A stretch of DNA of 64,000 nt from Pectinatus haikarae (GCF_030813505.1 NZ_JAUSUE010000013.1), one strand, 5' to 3'; shown: positions 26,254-35,379, numbered from the stretch's first letter. The notes: generated from the letters alone by a model not told the origin. Numbers and translations are program-made.

Positions 26254-26479
26254 GAAATTATATGCAATTTTCAATACAGTTACATACTTTATCACCTATT
26301 TTTATAAATGTCAATTATTTAAATACATTAATATTATCCACACAAACACCGATAATATTAAAATTAATTGCCTATAAATATTTGTCAATTTAATTTATTA
26401 GCTTGTCATATATATTTATGTGCCGCATCCCGATGGCGGACGGTCCTTATCCTCCGCAGCAGCAGAAAGACCACCATGA

Positions 26480-27013
26480 TTATTTTGGCGAAATAGAAAA
26501 GATTCTTATGGCCATATCTGCTTCCAGCAGATTGCCCTGTACTGCAATATTTATCTTATCAACAATATTATAACGATCTAAGCCATTAATTTTTTCCAGA
26601 AAATCCAGCACTTGAAAATAATCACCCTTAGTTTTTATTTTTATAATTGTCTCTTCATAAAGATCATTTTTACCGGACTGTGGTACAGGTTCGACAGAGG
26701 AGAGGACAATATTGCTCACAGCTGCTGCTTCCTGCAATGAGGAAATAAAAGCTGCTTCATTTTTTTGATCCGGCAATTTATTTTTCCAAAATAAATTTAT
26801 TTCTTCTACTTTTCCTGCAGTATTTTCGTTCTTTTCGTACCTGTCAGAAAATGATCTCAATGTTCTCAGCTGTTCTTTATTGCTGCTTATTTTCTTTTCT
26901 ACAGCATACAGCTCTCTATCACAAGGAATGTAGAGCAGTAAATAAACCGCAGCGGCATATACGCATATCATTAAACTCACAACAGACAGATAATACTTAT
27001 CTCTTTTTCCCAT
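26480..27013 (-). CDS. pilO: Type IV pilus inner-membrane assembly protein PilO
   Basis: A 177-residue bitopic protein: cytoplasmic start (MGKRDKYY), one membrane helix at about 9-30, a coiled coil at about 35-65, and a ferredoxin-like C-terminal domain. This is the layout of PilO/GspM alignment proteins, which couple the PilMN cytoplasmic ring to the outer parts of the machine. It is the last gene of the operon, 4 bases after the PilM-PilN fusion. PilP and PilQ do not follow. Confidence 0.75.
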   Translation of the reverse strand: MGKRDKYYLSVVSLMICVYAAAVYLLLYIPCDRELYAVEKKISSNKEQLRTLRSFSDRYEKNENTAGKVEEINLFWKNKLPDQKNEAAFISSLQEAAAVSNIVLSSVEPVPQSGKNDLYEETIIKIKTKGDYFQVLDFLEKINGLDRYNIVDKINIAVQGNLLEADMAIRIFSISPK

Positions 27014-27017
27014 ATAT

Positions 27018-28175
27018 TCACCTGTCTTTATATATTTTCAAAACAAAAATTACAGCACCTGTTTCTTTTTCCTCTTTCTCAGAAAGCATCGAGGTATCAG
27101 GAAAGTAATATTGTTTCAATGCTTCTATATATTCTTCAAGTGCTTCATAGCTCAAACTGGTGCCTGTAATGATAATATTGTCCGTTTCATCAGTTTTGAC
27201 GGCATTAAGCCAGACTCCGTCAATATAAACAGACCCCATATTGCTCAGTAATGCATAACCGGACATATTAATCGGATGAAGTCCCAGCAAAATATTTTTT
27301 CTTTTTTGAATATCCATTTGATAATTTTCAAACATGTTTTTTTGTTCAACAATATTTTTCATGTTATGTAATTGTGACTCTAAACCGATTTCTTCTTCAT
27401 GGGCAGCGGCTATGACAAAATGAAAAAAACTCGCTATAGCCGCTGTAAAAATAAAAGCTGCTGCACACATAAAGACGCTTATTATCCGCCAATTCAATCG
27501 CGCGGGTTTTTGTTTTTCCGGCAGCAGATCCAATTTACTGTCTTTCAATAAAATATTCTGCGCCAAACTTTTTATATACGGGGGAAGAATTGATTCATCC
27601 GTCGGTAAATGAAAGCTTATCGCTCCTTTATGCCACCCCAGCTGAAAAATTTCGCTTTCTTCTTTGTTCGCCAGAACTTCATCCTGCAGCGGAAAAACTC
27701 CGCATGGACATAAATATGCAGCGGTGCATATAGCATACAGAGTCATAATAAATGCTTTCTCTGCTGTATATATTTTTATATTTACCGAGTCCTCCGTATA
27801 TTCATAATCGAAAGAAACGCACTGAGTATCATCTATTGCCGCATTACCGCGAATTTCCCAATAAATAGCCTTTTTCAGCTCTTTGTAAGACATCGGAGGA
27901 AAAATATTTTTATACAAATTAAATTTGTCAGCAGAGATGCACATATATACAGGCAGGTCTCTGCAGCCTATTTTCAACACTGCATTTTTCAATATATCAC
28001 TAAGCTGATCAAATTCCGAAAAATTTACTGATATATAATGTTCAATATTTTTTATCTTCCATAAATTATCCTCCAATTTAATATTGGCCAGATAAATATC
28101 ATCTTCCATTATTGCCAGTGAAACTACATTTATATGATTGCTGTAAAGCAATTTTTCAATTTTTTTATTCTTCAT
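27018..28175 (-). CDS. PilM-PilN fusion protein of the type IV pilus
   Basis: A 385-residue protein that joins two usually separate alignment-complex subunits. Residues 1 to about 200 resemble PilM (IFPPMSYKELKKAIYWEI at 91-108) but are shorter than the normal actin-like fold of about 350. Residues 215-385 resemble PilN: a DLLP start (216-219), one membrane helix at 231-255, a coiled coil at 260-295 and a ferredoxin-like end. The layout is like GspL of type II secretion. It overlaps the gene at 28165 by 11 bases. A separate PilM is not seen in the window. Confidence 0.75.
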   Translation of the reverse strand: MKNKKIEKLLYSNHINVVSLAIMEDDIYLANIKLEDNLWKIKNIEHYISVNFSEFDQLSDILKNAVLKIGCRDLPVYMCISADKFNLYKNIFPPMSYKELKKAIYWEIRGNAAIDDTQCVSFDYEYTEDSVNIKIYTAEKAFIMTLYAICTAAYLCPCGVFPLQDEVLANKEESEIFQLGWHKGAISFHLPTDESILPPYIKSLAQNILLKDSKLDLLPEKQKPARLNWRIISVFMCAAAFIFTAAIASFFHFVIAAAHEEEIGLESQLHNMKNIVEQKNMFENYQMDIQKRKNILLGLHPINMSGYALLSNMGSVYIDGVWLNAVKTDETDNIIITGTSLSYEALEEYIEALKQYYFPDTSMLSEKEEKETGAVIFVLKIYKDR

Positions 28176-28614
28176 GGTAATTCCACCGTATCACGGATAA
28201 TTTATGTTCTTTTTCCTTAATATATACTGTTATCCGTTTAGAAGCACCGCCGGCATTCCCCACAGCATTAAGTGTGAAATATGAGTCCTCATAATTGAAA
28301 AAGTGCAGATAAACAGCAGCGCTCAGCTGTTCTTCATCTTCCTGCCAGCTCTCCTCAAACAGAGTTTTTTTATAAGTTATAAAACTCCCATCTGCCTGTC
28401 GTTTTATATCATCATAAATAAACGTTTCTGTGCTCAATAGATATATTGTCCTTTCCAAAGCACTTTCTGCGGCATACTGAGCTTTAATACCATTTACAGC
28501 CAACAGATCTATTTTTTGTTCATTGGTGCTTAAAAGAAAAAGCGAGGAAGTGATAAAGAGCATCGGCAGGATATAGCATAATCCTGCCAATGTGGAAATT
28601 CCCTTATTGTTCAT
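28165..28614 (-). CDS. PilX-like minor pilin/assembly protein
   Basis: A 149-residue protein with a short leader (MNNKG) and one N-terminal hydrophobic helix (ISTLAGLCYILPMLFITSSLFLL), then AESALERTIYLL, typical of PilX-type proteins. The glutamate at +5 of a class III prepilin is missing, which is known in PilX-like and GspK-like members. It probably helps start the pilus or sits at its tip. Confidence 0.6.
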   Translation of the reverse strand: MNNKGISTLAGLCYILPMLFITSSLFLLSTNEQKIDLLAVNGIKAQYAAESALERTIYLLSTETFIYDDIKRQADGSFITYKKTLFEESWQEDEEQLSAAVYLHFFNYEDSYFTLNAVGNAGGASKRITVYIKEKEHKLSVIRWNYHEE

Positions 28615-28624
28615 TTTTTGTGCC

Positions 28625-29161
28625 TCAATTCAATGAACGGCTTCCCAATCTTGTCACTGCTGTATCCAGATAAAAATACTGGGAAGAAAATTGATGAGTC
28701 CCCTTCAATTCCAATAAATACACACGATTATCCTTATTCTCTGATAAAGGCCGGCATGAAAACCTCACATAGGTGTAGCAAAAATCATTGTCACCTGTCA
28801 GTGGCTGCCCCTTTTTTATAATACGCGGAAAAAAAGCCAGATCATCTTGTCTGTATTTTATAAATTCTGCTGACGCTTCACTGCTGCCCGCGGTAGCACG
28901 TGTGGTAATGGCAATGGCATCATGCCCGCTTTCCTGATAAACTGTCACCGAATCAGCATGCTTTATATCCTGAATTATGCATTCGGCTGCAAAACGCATC
29001 TGTGAACGAAGTTCCATCTGATAAATATTTTTCAAATACATATGCAGCACTGCCAAAAAGATAACGGAAATACTCATCATGATAAATACATAAATATTGA
29101 GCGACAGCAGTGTCTCCAGTAATATACTTCCGGCCTGGTTTTTTCCTTTTTGTTTATTCAT
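28625..29161 (-). CDS. PilW-like minor pilin
   Basis: A 178-residue prepilin: basic leader ending in Ala-Gly, then SILLETLLSLNIYVFIMM with glutamate at +5 and a long hydrophobic helix. The C-terminal part is a pilin-like globular domain with the pattern RFAAECIIQDIKHADSV common in PilW/GspJ. It overlaps the next upstream gene by 8 bases. Confidence 0.7.
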   Translation of the reverse strand: MNKQKGKNQAGSILLETLLSLNIYVFIMMSISVIFLAVLHMYLKNIYQMELRSQMRFAAECIIQDIKHADSVTVYQESGHDAIAITTRATAGSSEASAEFIKYRQDDLAFFPRIIKKGQPLTGDNDFCYTYVRFSCRPLSENKDNRVYLLELKGTHQFSSQYFYLDTAVTRLGSRSLN

Positions 29162-29528
29162 TTGTATACACCGTTTTCCTTAAATCAAATTCGGCCTGCT
29201 TTCCATTGACAGTCCAATTTACTTTGGCAGTCACAGTTTTCAATTTATCATTTACTGATAGGGAAGTATTAATATGGAAAAGAACATTATTTTTATTTAT
29301 TGAAGCTTCTTTTATCGTTCCCGCATCATAGAATTTTTTCTCAGTTAATATTTCGCCTTCAATCATGGCAATTTCTTTTTGTGCAAGATAAACAGCAGTC
29401 ATTTTAGCATCTTCCATCACCTGATTTTCTGAATATATTCGAAAAACACTGAAGATAGCCGCCGCAGCCAAAAGCAATATGCTCAGGGAAAAAACCTGCA
29501 TAAGCATAAAAAAACCTTTATTGTTCAT
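29154..29528 (-). CDS. PilV-like minor pilin with non-canonical cleavage site
   Basis: A 124-residue small protein with MNNKG followed by a hydrophobic helix (FFMLMQVFSLSILLLAAAAIF) and YLAQKEIAMIEGEI, as in PilV/GspI minor pilins. Position +5 after the Gly is Met instead of Glu, so it may be processed poorly or act as an uncut initiator. It shares its ATG region with the stop of the preceding gene. Confidence 0.6.
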   Translation of the reverse strand: MNNKGFFMLMQVFSLSILLLAAAAIFSVFRIYSENQVMEDAKMTAVYLAQKEIAMIEGEILTEKKFYDAGTIKEASINKNNVLFHINTSLSVNDKLKTVTAKVNWTVNGKQAEFDLRKTVYTNE

Positions 29529-29968
29529 TATTTTGCCATCCTGATGCGCCCATATGAATGAATAATTACTTTTGCCAAAGAATCTTTGCCGGAAATATTT
29601 ATCGTCGCGGCATTGACCGTATATTTATCACCTCGATTAAAAGAAAATACTGATCCGTGATTCGAACTCAGCACTATTCCCTCCGGCATATTTACTACAA
29701 CAGGTTTTGCGGCAGGGTCAAAATATAATTCATATGAAGTTTTGTTCAGCACCATATATGGTGTAGGAACAGCCTTCGCTTCATGCGGCAGTGAAAAATT
29801 TTTCTGCTGAAGAAGCCGCAGATTGCTAAGCAGGTATTGAGCCTGAAAATCTGTCTGCATTTTTTCCGTCAGTAAAAATTTAGGCGCAGCCATAAGAAAA
29901 AATACAGCCAGTACTGCAAGAGATAATATCAACTCAATGCTCATGAAACCATATTGTCTTTTTTTCAT
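29528..29968 (-). CDS. GspH/FimT-like minor pilin
   Basis: A 146-residue prepilin: leader MKKRQYG, then FMSIELILSLAVLAVFFLMAAP with Glu at +5 and a helix breaking at Pro, as in GspH/FimT. A beta-rich C-terminal domain follows. It belongs to the operon of four minor pilin-like genes between pilD and the PilM-PilN fusion. Confidence 0.72.
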   Translation of the reverse strand: MKKRQYGFMSIELILSLAVLAVFFLMAAPKFLLTEKMQTDFQAQYLLSNLRLLQQKNFSLPHEAKAVPTPYMVLNKTSYELYFDPAAKPVVVNMPEGIVLSSNHGSVFSFNRGDKYTVNAATINISGKDSLAKVIIHSYGRIRMAK

Positions 29969-29979
29969 TGCATTTTTCC

Positions 29980-30483
29980 TTAAAAATAAAATATGCTAAA
30001 AATGATCAGGGCACCAAGTGAAATAAACGGCCCAAATGGCAGTATATCATTAAGTGTGTATTCTTTTTGCAAAATTCTGTAAATGCATAATAGGGATGCA
30101 CTGAATACCGCAAAAAATATTGCCTGCGCGATCAAGGGATAAGGCAGCCATAAGCAAAGCGCATAGGAAAGTTTGACATCACCGCCTCCTATAGTATCAG
30201 TAAAAAAATAAATGGGCAAAAATACCATGCTTATAAATATCAATGCAAAAAACACATTCCAAAAAGCAAAATATTCATTCTGCATCAACTGATGTATACA
30301 TCCGCCAAAAGCTATAAAAACTGGCAGCTTATTTGGAATAAGGTACGATTTATAATCTATGTAGGCAACTTTTGCCAACAATAAGAGAATGTAGATAAAG
30401 CCGGCATATTTTTCCGATATATTCAATAAAAAGCAATATCCTGTCAGACAAATTATTTCTGTAAAAGGCAGCTGTATTTTCAT
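29980..30483 (-). CDS. pilD: Minimal type IV prepilin peptidase (A24 family)
   Basis: A 167-residue polytopic aspartyl peptidase with both catalytic aspartates: one in AYIDYKSYLIPN and one in IGGGDVKLSYAL. It cleaves prepilin leaders at the inner membrane. It lacks the N-terminal methyltransferase and cysteine region of full-length PilD (about 250-290 residues) and is closer in size to the short TadV/archaeal types. Its ATG overlaps the pilin stop in ATGA, so it is translationally coupled. A longer frame to 30525 is not supported. Confidence 0.82.
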   Translation of the reverse strand: MKIQLPFTEIICLTGYCFLLNISEKYAGFIYILLLLAKVAYIDYKSYLIPNKLPVFIAFGGCIHQLMQNEYFAFWNVFFALIFISMVFLPIYFFTDTIGGGDVKLSYALCLWLPYPLIAQAIFFAVFSASLLCIYRILQKEYTLNDILPFGPFISLGALIIFSIFYF

Positions 30484-30878
30484 TTTTTTACTGTTCCAAA
30501 ATCTTTTAAAGCATGCCCCTGACAAAGCGCTGTCGCATTTACAGTATCCAGTTCATATGTTTCCGCCGTTATTTTCAATTTATCTCCTGTACGTAAATAG
30601 CTTTCTCCCTGTGGTGGTTTAAGATTATCCACATCGTCTATATATTCAGCTAAGTCTGTCTTTATATTTTGCGGATTCCGGCCGTGTGTCGATAAATGCA
30701 TAGCAATCGCTGTATTCAGTGTCTGCAGATCGGCCTGTATTTTGGCCGTATTGGCAAGCGTGACAGAATTGCTGAATTTAGGAATAGCCAGCGTTGCCAA
30801 TATTCCTAATATGACAATAACAATCATCATCTCTAAAAGCGTAAAACCTCTCTCATCTTTTAAAAATTTTTTTCTCAT
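30480..30878 (-). CDS. Type IV major pilin (GspG/PilA-like)
   Basis: A 132-residue prepilin with the classic site RKKFLKDERG / FTLLEMMIVIVILGILATLAIP, Glu at +5 and a full transmembrane helix. A small globular domain of about 85 residues follows with a single Cys near the C-terminus. GAGGGA precedes the ATG at 30878. Its place between pilC and pilD and its canonical motif make it the likely major subunit. Confidence 0.85.
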   Translation of the reverse strand: MRKKFLKDERGFTLLEMMIVIVILGILATLAIPKFSNSVTLANTAKIQADLQTLNTAIAMHLSTHGRNPQNIKTDLAEYIDDVDNLKPPQGESYLRTGDKLKITAETYELDTVNATALCQGHALKDFGTVKK

Positions 30879-30889
30879 AATAATTTCCC

Positions 30890-32104
30890 TCACATAGGTA
30901 CCTGTGCAGCCGCTTCAAACATGGGAATAGCAATAGCCGCCACGAATATACCGATAAATATAGAAAGCGCTATTATCATACATGGCTCTGCAAGCGCTAT
31001 ACCGCGTTTATAAAGCAATTCAACATCATTTTTATAAAATTCTGCTGTCGTATTCAGCATAATTGCCAAATTGCCGCTTTTCTCCCCTGTAAGCAGCATT
31101 TGCATAAATAAAGGAGTAAATAATGTATTTTTCGCCAATGAGGAAGATAATGTATTTCCCCTTTGAATATCTGCCTGAACTCTTTTCAATATATTTTCCA
31201 AATATTCATTGGGCGAGTTGCTGAGAATAGTGCTTATACTTTTGTCTATGGTCAGCCCTGAAGAAAGCATAACCGATAACTCATTGCAAAATTGCAATAA
31301 TATTAATTCGGCAAACAGCCGGCCCCAAAAAGGTGTTTTTAAAAGAAACTTATACACCATGTATTTATATTTCTTTTGCTGCCACATAAAATTAAAAACA
31401 GACAGCAGAGAAAGGAACAGCATGATAAAAACTATCCCGTATTTTTCTAAACCAAAACCAAGAAAAAGCACAAAAGTTGTCAGCAATGGCAACGGCACAT
31501 TTAAATTTTTCAGCAACTCTGCAAACATAGGCATAACTACAGTAAGCATTACACCGGCAGTGACAATAAATACAAGACTTAGCATCAAAGGATAAACAGC
31601 AACGGTTTTCAATTTTTCTCTTATATTATAGTCACGTTCAAGGTAATCTGCTGAATACTGCAATACATCGTCAAGTTTGCCGCCTGCTTCACCTGCCGCG
31701 GTGAGAGCAAGAAAGCTCCTGGGGAAAGCAGTTTTGTGTACGGCAAGACTGTCAGAAAAGCTTTTCCCTGTTTGGATCTGCAATGAAATCTCATAAAGTA
31801 TATTTTTGAATTTTATATTTTTTGTCTGTGCATTTATTGCCTCAAGTGCCTCCTTCACGGTTATGCCGGATTTCAGCATTATACTCAGCTGCCGGCAAAA
31901 AAAAGCAACATCATTACAGCTTATTATATAACCGAATCTTCCTTTTAATCTCTGCCGCAAACTACATTTTTCCTCTTCTAAACCGAGCAGAAAATAATTT
32001 TGCGACCGCAGTATTTCAGCGGCTTCATCAGGAGATGCCGCAAATATGCTGCCTTTTATATCTTTGCCCAGATGATCCTTAACACAATAAAAATACTTTT
32101 TCAC
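30890..32104 (-). CDS. pilC: Type IV pilus platform protein PilC (GspF family)
   Basis: A 404-residue inner-membrane platform protein with two T2SSF domains: FFCRQLSIMLKSGITVKEAL and FCNELSVMLSSGLTIDKSI repeat the FxRqLa-type motif; each is followed by a GNTLSS/GKSFSD-type segment and AGEAGG/TGEKSG. Three membrane segments are visible. GTG at 32104 follows CGGAG at 8 bases. It works with PilB and PilT to extend and retract the pilus. Confidence 0.88.
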   Translation of the reverse strand: MKKYFYCVKDHLGKDIKGSIFAASPDEAAEILRSQNYFLLGLEEEKCSLRQRLKGRFGYIISCNDVAFFCRQLSIMLKSGITVKEALEAINAQTKNIKFKNILYEISLQIQTGKSFSDSLAVHKTAFPRSFLALTAAGEAGGKLDDVLQYSADYLERDYNIREKLKTVAVYPLMLSLVFIVTAGVMLTVVMPMFAELLKNLNVPLPLLTTFVLFLGFGLEKYGIVFIMLFLSLLSVFNFMWQQKKYKYMVYKFLLKTPFWGRLFAELILLQFCNELSVMLSSGLTIDKSISTILSNSPNEYLENILKRVQADIQRGNTLSSSLAKNTLFTPLFMQMLLTGEKSGNLAIMLNTTAEFYKNDVELLYKRGIALAEPCMIIALSIFIGIFVAAIAIPMFEAAAQVPM

Positions 32105-32235
32105 AGTATAAGCTCCGATAATTTTGACCACTATTCAGGTGGCATAAAAACACCGTCTGAATTAAGCCTTCCATTATATAGATATCATCAAAAAATCCCG
32201 TTTTCAACGCTCATCTCAAAGTGGTATATTTTCTA

Positions 32236-33237
32236 TTAATTGATAAGGTTTTTTCGGCGCAGATTGTTCAATGCAGCTTCCATAGTCTGCATTCCTTCAC
32301 TTTTTCCCGTCTGTATAGATGAAAGCACCTGCTGCGGTCTGCCTGATGCTATCAGGGAGCGAACCGCATCTGTTGCCGTTAAAATTTCCATGGCTGCTAT
32401 TCTCCCGCCTGCTGTTTTCTGCAGCAGCTGCTGGCTTATTATTGCCTGCAGGACCATGGAAAGTTCAATACGGACAGTGCCTGCATCATCGTTAAAAAGG
32501 CTCTCGATTCTTGTGAGCGATTCTGCCGCACTGGCGGTATGCAGTGTTGAAATTACCAAATGACCTGTCTGCGCAGCCGAAAGAGCTGCCCGCATAGTTT
32601 GCCGATCACGTATCTCTCCGAGAAAAATAATATCAGGATCCTGACGCATCGCGCTCTTCATCGCCTCCTCAAAAGAAAAAAAATCACTGCCGTATTCTCG
32701 CTGATGAATAAGGCTCCGAGTCGAAGAAAAAATATACTCTATCGGGTCTTCTAAGGTCACTATATGACACGGACGGTATTGTGCTCGATAAGAAAGCATA
32801 GCGGAAAGTGTGGTGGATTTACCTGATCCTGATGGTCCTGTTACTAAAATAAGACCGCTTTTTTTCAAAATAAGCTTTTTAAGAATTTCAGGATATTCCT
32901 GATCCTCTATTGATTTTATCGTCTGGCAGATAAGGCGTACAGCAAAGGCAAGCTGACGCTGCTGCTTATATATGCTTATGCGCAGACGTCTATCGCAAAT
33001 TGTATACGCTATATCCACGTCATTTTGGGATAAAAAAATCTTCCTATCTTTTTCTGTCAATAAAATATCAAAAATTTCCTGCAATTCAGCATTGTTGAAC
33101 TTTATATCGGGGACAATTAATAATTTTCCGTCCACACGACAAAAACATTCCTGATCAGCCGTTATATGCAAATCAGAGCATGCGGCATCTGCAGCTGAAA
33201 TCAACATTTCAAATTTATTCAAGGCGCTGGCATTCAT
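32236..33237 (-). CDS. pilT: Pilus retraction ATPase PilT
   Basis: A 333-residue hexameric ATPase. Walker A is GPSGSGKST, the Asp box HIVTLEDPIEYIF, Walker B DIIFLGEIRD and the His box TGHLVISTLHT. The N-terminal PAS-like domain starts at SDLHITADQECFCRVDGKL. It powers pilus disassembly and twitching. It overlaps the 3' end of pilB by 23 bases. The AIRNLIRE retraction motif reads AVRSLIASG, a variant. Confidence 0.9.
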   Translation of the reverse strand: MNASALNKFEMLISAADAACSDLHITADQECFCRVDGKLLIVPDIKFNNAELQEIFDILLTEKDRKIFLSQNDVDIAYTICDRRLRISIYKQQRQLAFAVRLICQTIKSIEDQEYPEILKKLILKKSGLILVTGPSGSGKSTTLSAMLSYRAQYRPCHIVTLEDPIEYIFSSTRSLIHQREYGSDFFSFEEAMKSAMRQDPDIIFLGEIRDRQTMRAALSAAQTGHLVISTLHTASAAESLTRIESLFNDDAGTVRIELSMVLQAIISQQLLQKTAGGRIAAMEILTATDAVRSLIASGRPQQVLSSIQTGKSEGMQTMEAALNNLRRKNLIN

Positions 33238-34495
33238 CCTCGTTGATCACCCTCATGATTTCACTTATAGTAGTTTTTCCCCGTATGATTTTTTCTATAC
33301 CGTCATTGAACAGAGGTACCATCTCATCACCCACTGCAATTTCCTTCATAACACTGCTGCTGTCTTTTAAACAAATAGATTTTTTTAGGCTTGCCTTCAC
33401 TGTGAGTATTTCCTGAACAGCTATCCTGCCAAAATAGCCGCTGTTTCCGCAAAAAGCACAGCCTTTTCCTCTGAAGGCCTGCTTTATTGCGTATTTTTGC
33501 ATAAAAATATATTGCTCAGAATTTTCAACAGGTTCATAACTTATTTTACAGTGAGGACAAATGCGGCGTAAAAGCCTTTGCGACAAACATCCGGCAAGAA
33601 CTTCAGCCAATAAATACGGCTCTATTTTCATATCCAGCATTCGTAAAATAGCACTGACAGCATTGCCCGTATGCAAAGTAGAAAGCACCAGATGCCCTGT
33701 CAAAGCTGCACGGACAGCAGTAGCAGCTGTTTTTTCATCACGAATTTCGCCGATGAAAATAATATCAGGATCTTGCCGCAGTACTGCCCGCATCCCCTCT
33801 TCAAAAGATAATCCTGTTTTTTCGTTTATCTGTATTTGTGTTATATTATCAAGCTTATACTCAACAGGGTCCTCGATTGTCACAATATTTTTTTCCGGTG
33901 TATTCAATTCATTCAACGCGGCATAGAGTGTTGCTGTTTTACCTGAATTGACCGGACCTGTATTTAATATCAATCCGCTGGGACGATGAAACAATTTGCG
34001 AAAACTGGCTTCATTTTTATAATTTAATTCCAGTTCCTCAACAGTAAAACATCTTCCTAAAATATTTAAAAGCCGCATGACAAGTTTTTCTCCGTGTATC
34101 GTTGGAATGGTGGAAATTCTTATATCTATGGTTTTTCCTGCATATTTATAAGACATACTGCCATCCTGCGGTTTTCTTTTTTCTACAGTATTCATGCAGC
34201 TGATTATTTTTATGCGGGAAATAATCAGCTGATGCAATTCTGATGGTAAAGTAACATAATCTTTTAATATGCCATCAATACGTACACGTATGCACATATT
34301 TTTTTCTCTCGGTTCAAAATGTATATCGCTTACATTTTGTAAAATTGCGTTATTTATGATTTTATCGACTAATCCGACTATTGGTGCCGCACTTATATTG
34401 AGGTCCGGCAAATCGATATTATTACCGCTTTTATTGAATGAGCGCAGAGTCTTCTCTGCCAGCTCATTCAGCGACTTTTCCTCTATACCCGTCAT
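33215..34495 (-). CDS. pilB: Pilus extension ATPase PilB/GspE, short form
   Basis: A 426-residue GspE-family ATPase: N-terminal domain with SDIHFEPRE, Asp box NIVTIEDPVEYKL (203-215), Walker B DIIFIGEIRD, His box TGHLVLSTLHT, and a CPHC...CAFC zinc site. It lacks the MshEN domain usually found before residue 150 in PilB (about 560 residues). Walker A is GPVNSGKT (180-187) instead of GPTGSGKT; Gly to Asn next to the catalytic Ser-Gly-Lys is unusual. It heads the pilus operon and overlaps aroE by 4 bases. Confidence 0.88.
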   Translation of the reverse strand: MTGIEEKSLNELAEKTLRSFNKSGNNIDLPDLNISAAPIVGLVDKIINNAILQNVSDIHFEPREKNMCIRVRIDGILKDYVTLPSELHQLIISRIKIISCMNTVEKRKPQDGSMSYKYAGKTIDIRISTIPTIHGEKLVMRLLNILGRCFTVEELELNYKNEASFRKLFHRPSGLILNTGPVNSGKTATLYAALNELNTPEKNIVTIEDPVEYKLDNITQIQINEKTGLSFEEGMRAVLRQDPDIIFIGEIRDEKTAATAVRAALTGHLVLSTLHTGNAVSAILRMLDMKIEPYLLAEVLAGCLSQRLLRRICPHCKISYEPVENSEQYIFMQKYAIKQAFRGKGCAFCGNSGYFGRIAVQEILTVKASLKKSICLKDSSSVMKEIAVGDEMVPLFNDGIEKIIRGKTTISEIMRVINEDECQRLE

Positions 34496-35379
34496 AATTT
34501 TTTCAATAGTGCTTCATGTAAAGCTATACGCATAAGATCAACGTCAATTTTTCCGCACCCGCTCCATTTTTCCAAAGCAGCTGCCCCCTGTCCCGCCAGC
34601 ATATATTCTCCGTTTAGAACAGTATACCCGTATTTCTCTGCTTCGACGAGGAGTTTTGTTTTTTCCGGTGTATAAATTATATCATAGACAAATGCATTGG
34701 ATGGAAGCATAGTTATATCCACAGGAGGCATTTTATCGATATACATATCCATGCCAAGCGGAGTTGTATTTACTAAAAGATCTGTTTTTGGCAAAATTTC
34801 CTGAAACATTTTTTCATTCCAATCAGAGGAAGAAATATTTCCCAATTCTTTAAAATCATTGGCCAATTTTTTCGCCTTTTCTGCGTTTCTTGCAGCGATA
34901 TGAACTGAACCGACGCCTGCATGGAGCAATCCATATATAACAGCCCTTGCCGCTCCTCCTGCCCCCAAGACTACAGTATTTATTCTTTTCAGAGTAAATT
35001 TTACAGACTGAAACGCACTTATAAATCCTTCGTAGTCCGTATTATAACCGTAAAGTCTGTCATTTTTTATAAGCACCGTATTTACTGCTCCGATAAGGCT
35101 GGCAGACTGATCTATCTCATCAAGATATTTTATGATATTTATTTTATGCGGTATTGTGATGTTAAAACCCGTAAAATTTAATGCTTTCAGCCCTTTTACC
35201 GCTGCCTCCAATTCATTTTCCCTGACAGGCATGGCGATGTAAGCATAGTCGAGATGCATACTTTGCAATGCTGTATTTTGAATGACAGGAGAAAGCGAAT
35301 GATGGATAGGGTAACCTATAACACCCAGATTTTTTGTTTTCCCTGTGTAAATAGCAGACAATATATTCCCCTCTTTCAT
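34492..35379 (-). CDS. aroE: Shikimate dehydrogenase AroE
   Basis: A 295-residue NADPH enzyme of the shikimate pathway: GYPIHHSLSP at the N-terminus binds shikimate, catalytic Lys is in NITIPHK, Asp in YNTDYEGF, and the Rossmann motif is VLGAGGAARAV. The ATG at 35379 follows GGAG at 7 bases; an in-frame TTG a few codons later after GAGGGG is an alternative. It is upstream of and overlaps the pilus operon by 4 bases, so pilus genes may share its transcript. Confidence 0.92.
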   Translation of the reverse strand: MKEGNILSAIYTGKTKNLGVIGYPIHHSLSPVIQNTALQSMHLDYAYIAMPVRENELEAAVKGLKALNFTGFNITIPHKINIIKYLDEIDQSASLIGAVNTVLIKNDRLYGYNTDYEGFISAFQSVKFTLKRINTVVLGAGGAARAVIYGLLHAGVGSVHIAARNAEKAKKLANDFKELGNISSSDWNEKMFQEILPKTDLLVNTTPLGMDMYIDKMPPVDITMLPSNAFVYDIIYTPEKTKLLVEAEKYGYTVLNGEYMLAGQGAAALEKWSGCGKIDVDLMRIALHEALLKKL

